Shown: positions 7,892-15,818 of the stretch, piece by piece
How the letters are laid out: each line of letters starts with the position of its first letter
How positions within the stretch are numbered: position 1 is the first letter of the stretch
NCBI GenBank assembly: GCA_036344135.1
Contig: JAYYUG010000076.1
Span: 1-17,176, forward strand
Length of the DNA stretch: 17,176 bases
Direction: 5' to 3'
Source: GCA-002731945 sp036344135
Lineage (GTDB): Bacteria > Pseudomonadota > Alphaproteobacteria > MED-G09
Program-made: the position numbers and the translations under genes
The notes under the pieces: model-generated
What the model saw: the letters and a program-made list of their open reading frames with translations, nothing else
Told to the model about the DNA's origin: nothing
The model's database searches: none

Positions 7892-8632
7892 ATGCGAATT
7901 ATATTTATTTTCTTATTTTTTATTTTTATGCCATTTGATCTTAAATCTGAGAAATTAAATATATATGTAACTGAAAGTTTCTTTGAAGCCTCAGAGTCAT
8001 TGCTTAAAGCTTGGAAAAAAGATTCACAAACAGATTTTAATCTTCAACTTATCAAGCCAAATACCTTTAAAGAAAAAATTAATAATTTCACATCTATTGA
8101 TCTAATGATTTTGGAAGATACAAGACGAATTAAATGGATAGAAGAAAAGAAACCTGAAGTAATGAACAACCCTATTGCAAAAAACTCCTTAGTATTAGTC
8201 ACTAACATTAATGAAGGTTTTTTCTTTGATGAATTCCAAAAGGATGATTTTCTTTATAGGCTATCTGACTCTCATTTTACATTATCGGATCCAACAAGTA
8301 ATTATCTTGGTTACCTTTCAAAAGAGGTCTTGATATCACTTAATATTTGGACGGATGTAAAGGAAAATTTAGTTTTGAATCATTCAAATTTGAAGAATCT
8401 TAAATATTTAGAAAGATCTTTTGCAAGGGCTAGTATAACATACTATTCCGAAGTTATAAGAAATCCACATATAAGAATTATACATAAAATAGACAAAGAA
8501 CTTCATAACAATATTATCCCAACTTATAGAGCAATTGCCTTTAATCAAAAAAAAACAACTATTGATTTCTTTGAATGGCTGAAGGGAGTTAAAGCTGATA
8601 AAATTATTAGGTCCTACGGTTTTCTAAAATAA
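7892..8632 (+). CDS. Divergent ModA-like periplasmic substrate-binding protein
   Basis: This is a predicted periplasmic binding protein of the molybdate-binding (ModA, SBP type 2) family. The 246 residues start with a signal peptide (MRIIFIFLFFIF, cut near LKS-E). The mature start LNIYVTESFFEASESLLKAW aligns with ModA's 'L-x-V-F-A-A-A-S-L' strand and first helix. SDPTSNYLGYLSKEVL (132-147) matches the conserved 'DP' and helix region. ASITYYSEV (180-188) matches the ModA stretch with the ligand tyrosine. The end WLKGVKADKIIRSYGF is the usual ModA C-terminus. The second ligand loop (normally GSS-like) reads KPNT here, so molybdate binding is doubtful. No modB or modC lies nearby. It is coupled to the GNAT gene and followed 15 bases later by the oppA-like gene. 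It may bind another oxyanion or have a non-transport role. Confidence 0.72.
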   Translation: MRIIFIFLFFIFMPFDLKSEKLNIYVTESFFEASESLLKAWKKDSQTDFNLQLIKPNTFKEKINNFTSIDLMILEDTRRIKWIEEKKPEVMNNPIAKNSLVLVTNINEGFFFDEFQKDDFLYRLSDSHFTLSDPTSNYLGYLSKEVLISLNIWTDVKENLVLNHSNLKNLKYLERSFARASITYYSEVIRNPHIRIIHKIDKELHNNIIPTYRAIAFNQKKTTIDFFEWLKGVKADKIIRSYGFLK

Positions 8633-8647
8633 TTATTTTAAGGAGAT

Positions 8648-10255
8648 ATGATTATTAAAAAGATATTACAATTATTTATTTTATTATTTCTATCTTTTTC
8701 TATTCCCTTTGGGGTTATTTCTTCTTACGCAGAAGATAATAAAGAAAGAATACTCAGAAGAGGCAATGGAGCAGAACCTGATACATTAGATCCACATCTA
8801 GCCACTGGTCATTGGGAGGGTTCTATAATTAATGATATATTTATTGGTTTATTTACCAAAGATGCCAAAGGTAAAACTATAAAAGGCTCAGTTAATACTT
8901 ACAACACAAGTGAAGATGGACTTAAATATACTTTCTATCTTAGAAAAGATCACTATTGGTCTGATGGAAAAAATGTAACCGCTCAAAATTATGTAGATGG
9001 CTTTAGAAGAGTCATGAATCCTCACACGGCCTCACAATACTCTTCATTATTGTACATGATAGAAAACGCTTATGAAGTTAATACCGGAAAGATACCCATA
9101 GAGGAACTAGGTGTTAATGCTAGAAATAAATTTGAATTAGAAATTTCTCTTAAACACCCCGCTCCTTACTTTGAGGAATTACTAACTCACTACACTACTT
9201 ATCCTGTTCCTTCTCATATTTTGTCAGAATTTAAAGATCAGTGGATTAAACCAAGTAATATAGTTACAAACGGCCCATATAAACTTTTTTCTTGGAGGGC
9301 ACACGATAATATCCATTTAAAAAGGAATCCTTATTTTTACGATAACAAGAATGTTTGGTTTGATGAAGTTTTCTATTATCCAACAGAAGATAATGAAGCG
9401 GCACTTCGAAGATTTAGAGCTGGAGAATTAGATATAAATTCCGGATATCCGGAAAATAAAACCCCATGGTTAAAACAAAATTTACCAAATAATATAAAAA
9501 GAGAAAGCGTCTTAGTAGTTACTTATTTAATTTTCAATTGTAATTCCTACCCATTTAATAATTCTAATATAAGAAAGGCTGTTTCTTTAGCGGTAGATAG
9601 AGATGTAATAGTAAATAAAATTAGAGGATTTGGTGAAACTATTGCTTGGTCCTTAGTTCCAAAAGGAATAAGTAATTATAATTATGAGGAATTAATGGAG
9701 GAAAGAAATCTTACTCAAGAAGAAAGATATAATCTTTCCAAAAAAATCCTTATGAAAGAAGGATTTAATAACGAAAACCCATTAGAATTCACTTTAAAAT
9801 ACAGGCAAGGTGGTGATCAAAAAAAACATATGGTCGCGCTTCAATCTATGATGAGAAAGGCAGGTATAAATATAAAAATAGAAGGATCCGAGCCAAAAGT
9901 TTTATATAATTATTTAAGAACAGGTGATTTTCAGGTTGGAGATGCTGGTTGGATTGCTGACTTTAATGATGCCTCAAACTTTCTATTCTTATTCCAAACA
10001 TCTTCTGGACCTTTAAACTATGGGAATTACTCAAACCCTATATTCGATCAGTTAGTTGATGAGGCTCAACTAGAATTAGATCTCAAAAGACGATCTAACA
10101 TTTTGAAAGAAGCAGAAAAAATATTAATTCAAGAAATGCCATTTGCCCCTATATTATTTGGTATAAGTAGGTGGCTAGTAAAAGAAAACATAACAGGTTG
10201 GTCGGAAAATAATAGCGCTTATCACTTTTCGAGATATTTAAGTTTTACAGAATAA
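8648..10255 (+). CDS. OppA-like oligopeptide ABC transporter substrate-binding protein
   Basis: This is a predicted periplasmic peptide-binding protein (SBP family 5). The 535 residues begin with a signal peptide cut near SSYA-ED (residue 28). The family core follows: GAEPDTLDPHLATGHWEGSI at 41-60, YTFYLRKDHYWSDGKNVTAQNYVDGFRRV, NGPYKLFSWRAHDNIHLKRN, then IRKAVSLAVDRDVIV and a late DAGWIADFNDASNFL block, all typical of OppA/MppA. The length matches E. coli OppA. AAGGAG (8640-8645) lies only two bases before ATG, a short spacing, but no better start is present. No oppBCDF genes follow. The gene ends at a bidirectional terminator shared with the TonB-dependent receptor. It either serves permeases encoded elsewhere or acts alone, as MppA does in murein peptide recycling. 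Confidence 0.92.
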   Translation: MIIKKILQLFILLFLSFSIPFGVISSYAEDNKERILRRGNGAEPDTLDPHLATGHWEGSIINDIFIGLFTKDAKGKTIKGSVNTYNTSEDGLKYTFYLRKDHYWSDGKNVTAQNYVDGFRRVMNPHTASQYSSLLYMIENAYEVNTGKIPIEELGVNARNKFELEISLKHPAPYFEELLTHYTTYPVPSHILSEFKDQWIKPSNIVTNGPYKLFSWRAHDNIHLKRNPYFYDNKNVWFDEVFYYPTEDNEAALRRFRAGELDINSGYPENKTPWLKQNLPNNIKRESVLVVTYLIFNCNSYPFNNSNIRKAVSLAVDRDVIVNKIRGFGETIAWSLVPKGISNYNYEELMEERNLTQEERYNLSKKILMKEGFNNENPLEFTLKYRQGGDQKKHMVALQSMMRKAGINIKIEGSEPKVLYNYLRTGDFQVGDAGWIADFNDASNFLFLFQTSSGPLNYGNYSNPIFDQLVDEAQLELDLKRRSNILKEAEKILIQEMPFAPILFGISRWLVKENITGWSENNSAYHFSRYLSFTE

Positions 10256-10286
10256 AAAACTGGCCAACTATAAGTTAGCCAGTTTT
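10256..10286. terminator. Bidirectional intrinsic terminator between the oppA-like gene and the TonB-dependent receptor
   Basis: Arms of 13 bases, AAAACTGGCCAAC (10256-10268) and GTTAGCCAGTTTT (10274-10286), flank a five-base loop. On the plus strand there is one C-A mismatch; on the minus strand the same position is a U-G pair, so the stem is unbroken. The plus-strand side ends in TTTT and the minus-strand side in a run of six T. It starts right after the stop of the oppA-like gene and lies 23 bases beyond the stop of the receptor gene, so it serves both convergent genes. Confidence 0.9.
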
Positions 10287-10308
10287 AATTACTAGTAAAT
10301 TGATCTAA

Positions 10309-13137
10309 TTAGTATTGTGTTGATATTCTCACATACCAGAATTGTGATCCCCAAGTTCTATAAGAGGGGTCAAAATCATTTGCAAAGCTATCTGGGAAAT
10401 AAGGCGGATCCTCATCTAGGAGGTTATCAACACCTACAGCAATAGTAGAATTGATAGCTTCCCAAACATAAGAAGCCTGAGCATCCCAATACCAAGTCGC
10501 CGCGAGAGATCTCGGATCATCTCCAGAAATAAACTCACCTGCGGCAGATGTTTTAGGAACAGTACCTGGCACACCATCAACTTCACCATGGTATTGTCCA
10601 GTAAGGGAAACAGCCCATTCATTCTGTGACCACAAAAGACCTATATTACCTTTAACTTCTTTAAATTGATCACGACCATTACCCGTAACATAACCAGCAT
10701 AATGTTCTATAGAGCCATCAGCTTTAGTTACATCATAAGTATCAAGGAATGCAATCTCAGTAGAAAATCTCCAATTCCCTAATTCATCTGACCAATCATA
10801 AACAGTAGCTAGTTCAAAACCTGTGGTCTCAACCATGCCAATATTATTAACTGTATTTCTCAAGTCTTTAACATAACCAGTAGATAATCTATCAATTAGG
10901 CTGCAGTATTTTTGATTATTTTCCTTATAACAACCATTAAGTATTAACTGTGATCCAATAGTTGAAATTGTATCAGTAATCTCAATTTCGTAATAATCAG
11001 CATAAATCTTTAGACCTTCAACTGGTTTAACGATAATTCCAAAATTATAACCCTCCGATTCTTCTGGCTGAACATTTGGGTTACCACCAACTGTTACTCG
11101 TATTTGAGTGTTAGGTTGAGTAAATCCTGCTGGAACACCATCAGTTGCACATTGGCCAGTTTGAGTTCCATCAGCATTACCTGTGAAATTACTAGCATTA
11201 ACATCGCACGGATCTTTTAGGTCAGGGTAAGAATCATTATTACCGCTAAAGAGAGAACCTATTGAAGGTGCCCGAAAGCCTTCTGCAAAAGTCGCCCTTA
11301 AAGTGATCATATCATTGGGAGACCATGTAACACCATATTTTGCATTCGTTGTCTCGCCGAAAGTTGAGTAATCAGAGTAGCGAATTGCAGCACTTAAATC
11401 TAATCCATCCACTACAGGTATCGCTAATTCAAGATAGGTTTCATCTACTTCAAATTCACCTGATACAGGACTGGCAGCATTCCCTGAAGAATACCCTGCA
11501 GCAATAAATGCATCCGGCTCAAAACCACCCTCTTCTTTTCTATGTTCATATCCAAAAGCAATGCCTACTGGGCCTCCTGGGAGATTACCAATCTCTCCAG
11601 AAACATCTAAACCGAAATTTTTCATTTCATTCATTCCAGTGTCGTGAGCCAAGAAGGTTATATAATTAACCATTTCTGGGGTAATAGATCCAGAACCTGA
11701 CCATAAATTATCTCCAAGATATTTACTATCAGGACCTTGTCCTCCAAAGATATTTAGAGCTACACAAGAACCTGTGCATGCATCACCACTTAATGATTTC
11801 TTAATATTGGCTGTGTTTAGAAGACCTTTGGTAGTTGTTACACTTTTATTCTGAGCCCAAATATAGTAAGCAGCAATATCCCAACCTGCTATTTCAGATT
11901 CTATTCCCATAGAAACCCTATAAGTTTCAATATCTTGGATAAAATCTCTATTACCAGCTTCGAGTAAGCGACGTCCTAACCACCCAACCGCAAAACCGCC
12001 TGGATAGTTTGCATCATTACATTCTTTGCCTTCAACAGAAGTTCCATATAAGTCACAAAACTCTAAACCAAATGGGTTATAAGGGTTATTCCTTGAAATA
12101 CCTTCACTTCCACCAAAATCACCAAAACCATAGAATAAAGGCATCGGTGCTAAGAGTTGGTCTGATTCTCGATTTTGATAAATACCAAAAAGAGTTATGT
12201 CAGTATTTTCAGTGATACTGTATCTTCCTTTAGCAAAAAAGTTTTTTCGTTCACTAGGGGTCTCAACGTAGTTGTAGGGGTTATAATTAAACCTGTCAGC
12301 TGGACTAGTCCAACATCTAAAGTCCGCTACAGAAGCCGCTGGTTTTCCTTCAGTAGCAGTAAAGTTGCTACATCCTGGCACTACACCTCCATAAGCAAAA
12401 CGACCTTGAGGTGTTCCGGACGATCCTCCAAAGCTCGGGGCCTTAGCTGTTTCTTCTCTTTCCCAGTTTCCTAACTCATGAACATCTACATAAGAAGCTC
12501 CAACCATAAAAGAACCTCCATCAAACGATGTTCCCATGGATATAGAATAATTGTCTGCAACTCCACCGCCATCAAAATATTCACCTCTATGTACCGAAAA
12601 ATCTACCCCATCATATGAGTCTTTGGTTATTATATTGACAACAGCGCCAATTGCATCAGAACCATAAACAGCAGATGCGCCATCCTTAAGTATCTCCACT
12701 CTTTCAACAGAAGCAGTAGGTATAGTATTTATATCAACTGAGCCGTTTGCGCCCTCTCCACTATTAACCCATCTTCTTCCATCAACTAGTACCAAAGTTC
12801 TACCAGATCCTAGATTCCTGAAATCTATTCTAACTGATCCATCTCCACCATTATTATAGTTTCTATTAAGGCCTGAACCTTGGCCCGGTAATTCCAGTAA
12901 AACCTCACCAATAGAAATCTTACCGGATAAGAGAATATCTTCTTGGTCAATTATGGAAACCGGAGCAAAACTATCTGGATTAGCTGTTTTAATCCTAGAA
13001 CCAGTAACGATTATCTCCTCAACTTGATCTGCAGATGATTGTTCGCTTGCTTGAGCAAAAAGATTTGTTGAAAAAAACATGGAAGCTGAAAACATTACGA
13101 CTAAGCTCACCCTTGTTAATAATTTATATAATGACAT
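10309..13137 (-). CDS. TonB-dependent outer-membrane receptor
   Basis: This is an outer-membrane beta-barrel that takes up a ligand with energy from TonB-ExbB-ExbD; the ligand is unknown. Numbered from the ATG at 13137 (942 residues), a signal peptide ends near FAQA-S (residue 30). A TonB-box-like EEIIVTG is at 40-46. The plug has TLVLVDGRRWVN, then VERVEILKDGASAVYGSDAIGAVVNIITK (in two adjoining parts, 143-171). The barrel contains the TonB-C stretches YSDYSTFGETTNAKYGVTW and LRATFAEGFRAPSIGSLF, and ends in an aromatic-rich strand, FWYVRISTQY. No SusD, ExbB or FecR-type regulator lies nearby, and there is no N-terminal signalling domain. GC is about 37-48% on the lines I counted, higher than its neighbours. 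The TTG at 13152 was rejected as start because it would place the ribosome binding site inside the gene. Peptide or vitamin uptake is possible but unproven. Confidence 0.95.
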   Translation of the reverse strand: MSLYKLLTRVSLVVMFSASMFFSTNLFAQASEQSSADQVEEIIVTGSRIKTANPDSFAPVSIIDQEDILLSGKISIGEVLLELPGQGSGLNRNYNNGGDGSVRIDFRNLGSGRTLVLVDGRRWVNSGEGANGSVDINTIPTASVERVEILKDGASAVYGSDAIGAVVNIITKDSYDGVDFSVHRGEYFDGGGVADNYSISMGTSFDGGSFMVGASYVDVHELGNWEREETAKAPSFGGSSGTPQGRFAYGGVVPGCSNFTATEGKPAASVADFRCWTSPADRFNYNPYNYVETPSERKNFFAKGRYSITENTDITLFGIYQNRESDQLLAPMPLFYGFGDFGGSEGISRNNPYNPFGLEFCDLYGTSVEGKECNDANYPGGFAVGWLGRRLLEAGNRDFIQDIETYRVSMGIESEIAGWDIAAYYIWAQNKSVTTTKGLLNTANIKKSLSGDACTGSCVALNIFGGQGPDSKYLGDNLWSGSGSITPEMVNYITFLAHDTGMNEMKNFGLDVSGEIGNLPGGPVGIAFGYEHRKEEGGFEPDAFIAAGYSSGNAASPVSGEFEVDETYLELAIPVVDGLDLSAAIRYSDYSTFGETTNAKYGVTWSPNDMITLRATFAEGFRAPSIGSLFSGNNDSYPDLKDPCDVNASNFTGNADGTQTGQCATDGVPAGFTQPNTQIRVTVGGNPNVQPEESEGYNFGIIVKPVEGLKIYADYYEIEITDTISTIGSQLILNGCYKENNQKYCSLIDRLSTGYVKDLRNTVNNIGMVETTGFELATVYDWSDELGNWRFSTEIAFLDTYDVTKADGSIEHYAGYVTGNGRDQFKEVKGNIGLLWSQNEWAVSLTGQYHGEVDGVPGTVPKTSAAGEFISGDDPRSLAATWYWDAQASYVWEAINSTIAVGVDNLLDEDPPYFPDSFANDFDPSYRTWGSQFWYVRISTQY

Positions 13138-13143
13138 TAAATG

Positions 13144-13150
13144 CCTCCCC
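13144..13150 (-). promoter_or_regulatory. Strong ribosome binding site of the TonB-dependent receptor
   Basis: GGGGAGG on the minus strand, six bases before ATG at 13137. It fixes the start at this ATG; the upstream TTG at 13152 would lie in front of it. It is one of the strongest ribosome binding sites in the window and sits immediately after a run of eight T. Confidence 0.88.
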
Positions 13151-13202
13151 AAAAAAAATAAGTAAGCACAGTTACAAACTGTAAATAAATACAGCTCCTT
13201 AC
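13151..13202 (-). promoter_or_regulatory. Structured mRNA leader of the TonB-dependent receptor, attenuator-like
   Basis: On the minus strand the leader can form hairpin A (CTGTA, 6-base loop, TACAG; 13194-13179) or hairpin B (ACAGTT, TGT, AACTGT; 13182-13168). They share bases 13179-13182, so only one can form at a time. An outer 5-base stem, GTAAG/CTTAC (13198-13202 with 13162-13166), can close over either. It is followed by a T-rich tract ending in eight T (13151-13158), right before the ribosome binding site. The layout resembles a terminator/antiterminator switch, but the stems are short and AT-rich. It matches no riboswitch class that I recognise. Confidence 0.4.
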
Positions 13203-13219
13203 TGCGCGATATAAATAAA

Positions 13220-13249
13220 CTTATAACATTTTATAAGGTTTTATGTCAA
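13220..13249 (-). promoter_or_regulatory. Sigma70-type promoter of the TonB-dependent receptor
   Basis: On the minus strand a perfect -35 TTGACA (13244-13249) is followed after 18 bases by TATAAG (13220-13225), or after 17 bases by TTATAA. Transcription would start near 13213, leaving a leader of about 75 bases before the ATG. The promoter for the divergent mazG must lie to its right, in 13250-13345, where I find only a TATTAT (13308-13313) without a clear -35. Confidence 0.75.
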
Positions 13250-13345
13250 TTTTACGTCGATATATTATGTTTCTAAAATACAACTATTAATCAGAATTAA
13301 AGACTCTATTATGATTTTGTTTGTTTTAATGTTTAGGTTTAAGAG

Positions 13346-14143
13346 ATGGTAAAAGATAAAATATTGTTAAATTTTAATAAGTTACTTGAGATAATGGAAG
13401 CTCTAAGAGACAAAGAAAATGGCTGTGAATGGGATAAGGATCAAAATTCTATGACTATAAGGAATTATTGTATCGAAGAAGCCTATGAAGTTGTTGATGC
13501 AATAGAGGGGTCTAATATAGACTTATTAAAAGAGGAACTTGGCGATCTACTATTTCAAGTGATTTTTCATTCACAAATTAATAAGGAAAAGGAAAATTTT
13601 GATATTGATGATGTATTAGATTCTATTAATAAGAAAATGACTAAAAGACATCCGCATGTATTTGATAAAAAATCAATAAAAAATAAAGATGATGTAGAGC
13701 TTTCCTGGAGAAAAATCAAAGAAAAGGAGAGGCTAAAAAAGAATGGAAGAAAAAAAGGAATATTATCCGATATTCCAGCTACTTTTCCCGCGATAACCCG
13801 TTCAGATAAAATACAAAAAAGAGCTGCTGAAAATGGGTTTGATTGGGATGAGAATATAAAAGTCTTTAATAAAATTAAGGAAGAAATTATTGAATTGGAA
13901 ATAGCTATCAAAGGTCAATATAAAAATAATATAAAAGAAGAAATTGGTGATTTATTATTTTCTATAATAAATCTTTCCAGAAAACTCAGGATTGATCCTG
14001 AAGAAGCTTTAAGACTAACTAACAACAAATTCATCAAGAGAATAGAATTCATTGAAAATGAATTATTGAAGAAAAATAAAGTTTTCAAAAATACAAAATT
14101 GGGAGAATTAGAGGAGCTTTGGGAAAAGGCTAAAAAATATTAA
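13346..14143 (+). CDS. mazG: Nucleoside triphosphate pyrophosphohydrolase MazG
   Basis: MazG hydrolyses (d)NTPs to the monophosphate and pyrophosphate, clearing damaged nucleotides and, in E. coli, lowering ppGpp. The 265 residues hold the two tandem MazG domains of the full-length E. coli-type enzyme. In domain 1, EEAYEVVDAI begins at residue 44 and EELGD (63-67) gives the second set of metal ligands. In domain 2, EEIIELE begins at 179 and EEIGD is at 198-202. KRHPHVF (100-106) and WRKIKEKER are family hallmarks. The ATG at 13346 is followed by the typical LLEIMEALRD...CEWDKDQ start. No well-spaced ribosome binding site is seen. The gene ends five bases before the stop of trkA on the other strand. 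In many alphaproteobacteria mazG lies next to hflX and hfq; here its neighbour is trkA. Confidence 0.95.
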   Translation: MVKDKILLNFNKLLEIMEALRDKENGCEWDKDQNSMTIRNYCIEEAYEVVDAIEGSNIDLLKEELGDLLFQVIFHSQINKEKENFDIDDVLDSINKKMTKRHPHVFDKKSIKNKDDVELSWRKIKEKERLKKNGRKKGILSDIPATFPAITRSDKIQKRAAENGFDWDENIKVFNKIKEEIIELEIAIKGQYKNNIKEEIGDLLFSIINLSRKLRIDPEEALRLTNNKFIKRIEFIENELLKKNKVFKNTKLGELEELWEKAKKY

Positions 14144-14148
14144 TGTTG

Positions 14149-15525
14149 TTAATAGTAACTTGCGCTTACTCTAAAAAGTTGTTCTACATCGTGGACTTTA
14201 TCAGCTATTGAAAAAATAGTTACATAATCACCTTCTTTTATTTTCGTATCTCCCTGTGGCATAACTACCTTATTATCTCTAAATATACCCCCTATTCTAA
14301 GCCCCTTTGGCAAATCTAACTCTTGGATAGTTGGCCCAACCATATCAGAAGATGCAGAAACCTCTCCCTCTATTATCTCAGCTGAGCCATCAGATAATGT
14401 GTGAAGTCTTCGGATATGCCCCCTTCTAATATGCATTAATATAGAAGAAACAGTTATAGCTTTTGGATCAATAAAATTACCCATATCGACAGATTCGATC
14501 AAGTTTTGAAAGTCCTTATTATTTAATAGAGCAAGAATCTTTTTACATCCATCACTCTTTGCAAGTGCAGCAGACAGGAAATTAGTTTCGTCACTATTGG
14601 TGAGGCTAATTAAAATTTCAGCGTTAGCTATTTCCGCTTCTTTTAAAATATCTCTATCTACACCAGAACCAAGAATTATTATACTTTTTTCTAATTTTTC
14701 AGATAAATATTCTGCTCTCTCTTGATTATTCTCTATTATCCTTAAAGATATATTCTCAGTTTTCTTCTCAATCAATAATGCAACTTCTTCACCAATCAAA
14801 CCTCCTCCTACTAAAACTACCCTTCGAGCATCCTCCTCTCCTTTTCCAAAAATTGAAAGATTCCTCTTAGCTAATTCAGTTGGACATATGATGTATGCGG
14901 TATCACCGACTATCAATTTATCGTTAAGTTTAGGAGTTGTTAAAATACCATCCCTTAACAATCCCACTATAACAGTATTTAAATCAGGGAAGCGTTTAGT
15001 AAGATCACTAATTTTAGTCTCAATAATCGGGCATTTTTCATCTATTTTAATACCTAAAAATTTTAAATTATTGTCTGCAAAAGGAACATTCTCAATTGCA
15101 CCAGGCAGTTCAAATCTTCTTAATACAGATTCTGCTACCTCCCTCTCAGGAGAGATAATAATATTTACTGGAAGATTTACACTTGTAAAAAGGTCTTGGT
15201 GAGAAGGATTAAGGTATGCTTTGTCCCTTACTCTAGCAATTCTTTTTGGTATCTCAAATAATGAATGAGCAATTTGACAGGCCATCATATTTATTTCGTC
15301 AGAAGGTGTAACTGCAATTAATATTTCTGTCTCCTTTGCTCCCGCTTCCTCTAAGATATCTGGATGTGCTCCATGTCCGACTACACCCCTAATATCTAGC
15401 TTATTAGCCAACCTTTGAATGAGTTTTTGTGATGAGTCTATAACAGTAACTTCATTTCCTATTTGAGATAGTTTCTCGGCGATGGCTATACCACTATGAC
15501 CAGCTCCACATATAATAATTTTCAT
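14149..15525 (-). CDS. trkA: Trk system potassium uptake regulatory protein TrkA
   Basis: TrkA is a cytoplasmic NAD(H)/ATP-binding subunit that gates the membrane K+ channel TrkH/TrkG. The 458 residues contain two copies of the RCK_N-RCK_C unit. The first Rossmann loop is GAGHSG (7-12), with the acidic strand end VIDSS (Asp30). The second is GGGLIG (240-245). The end VEQLFRVSASYY matches TrkA C-termini. The ATG at 15525 gives the classic MKIIICGAG start; a TTG two codons upstream (15531) is less likely. It follows the NtrX-like fragment by 13 bases, which is the ntrX-trkA order of many proteobacteria. No trkH is present in the window. No terminator is seen between trkA and the convergent mazG. 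Confidence 0.95.
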   Translation of the reverse strand: MKIIICGAGHSGIAIAEKLSQIGNEVTVIDSSQKLIQRLANKLDIRGVVGHGAHPDILEEAGAKETEILIAVTPSDEINMMACQIAHSLFEIPKRIARVRDKAYLNPSHQDLFTSVNLPVNIIISPEREVAESVLRRFELPGAIENVPFADNNLKFLGIKIDEKCPIIETKISDLTKRFPDLNTVIVGLLRDGILTTPKLNDKLIVGDTAYIICPTELAKRNLSIFGKGEEDARRVVLVGGGLIGEEVALLIEKKTENISLRIIENNQERAEYLSEKLEKSIIILGSGVDRDILKEAEIANAEILISLTNSDETNFLSAALAKSDGCKKILALLNNKDFQNLIESVDMGNFIDPKAITVSSILMHIRRGHIRRLHTLSDGSAEIIEGEVSASSDMVGPTIQELDLPKGLRIGGIFRDNKVVMPQGDTKIKEGDYVTIFSIADKVHDVEQLFRVSASYY

Positions 15526-15538
15526 AACCAATACCTAA

Positions 15539-15808
15539 TTATTTGTATCGAACGATATTCTTAAATTTTCCCTTAGGTTGAATATCCAAATCCTTAATTT
15601 TCCGATGAAGTGCTGTCCTGTCCATGCCTATGAAACTGGCAGTTTTTGTAATATTTCCATTAAATCTTTCTATCTGCGCAAGAATATATTTCTTTTCGAA
15701 ATTAGTCCTTGCGGATTTAAGCTTCATATTTAAATCTATGACTAAAAATTTATCCAATTTTATAACTCTAGTTGTTGCTTTATTACAACAAAAAAACAAA
15801 ATTGTCAC
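15539..15808 (-). CDS. Short Fis-type DNA-binding protein; C-terminal remnant of nitrogen regulator NtrX
   Basis: These up to 89 residues match only the last segment of NtrX, a sigma54-type response regulator. LKSARTNFEKKYILAQIERF corresponds to the NtrX helix before the DNA-binding domain. NGNITKTASFIGMDRTALHRK (in two adjoining halves, 50-70) is the Fis-type helix-turn-helix, which in NtrX reads roughly GNISRTAEFVGMERSALHRK. The receiver and AAA+ domains, about 370 residues, are absent: the frame is closed by a stop at 15812-15814 and metG ends at 15819. The first possible start is GTG at 15808; ATG at 15727 would leave 62 residues, almost exactly the DNA-binding part. Neither has a clear ribosome binding site. 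The location just before trkA is the position of ntrX. It may be a decaying remnant, but the intact helix-turn-helix suggests a retained DNA-binding function. Confidence 0.75.
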   Translation of the reverse strand: MTILFFCCNKATTRVIKLDKFLVIDLNMKLKSARTNFEKKYILAQIERFNGNITKTASFIGMDRTALHRKIKDLDIQPKGKFKNIVRYK

Positions 15809-15818
15809 TATTTAGATA

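Noticed and set aside
12009..12474. Two plus-strand open frames inside the TonB-dependent receptor
   Set aside because: They are antisense to a clearly coding region and resemble no protein family; composition artefacts.
13138..13152. TTG at 13152 as start of the TonB-dependent receptor
   Set aside because: The GGGGAGG ribosome binding site lies downstream of it and is ideally spaced for the ATG at 13137.
13567..13911. Minus-strand hydrophobic open frame inside mazG
   Set aside because: Its leucine, isoleucine and serine richness is just the antisense of lysine- and glutamate-rich mazG codons.
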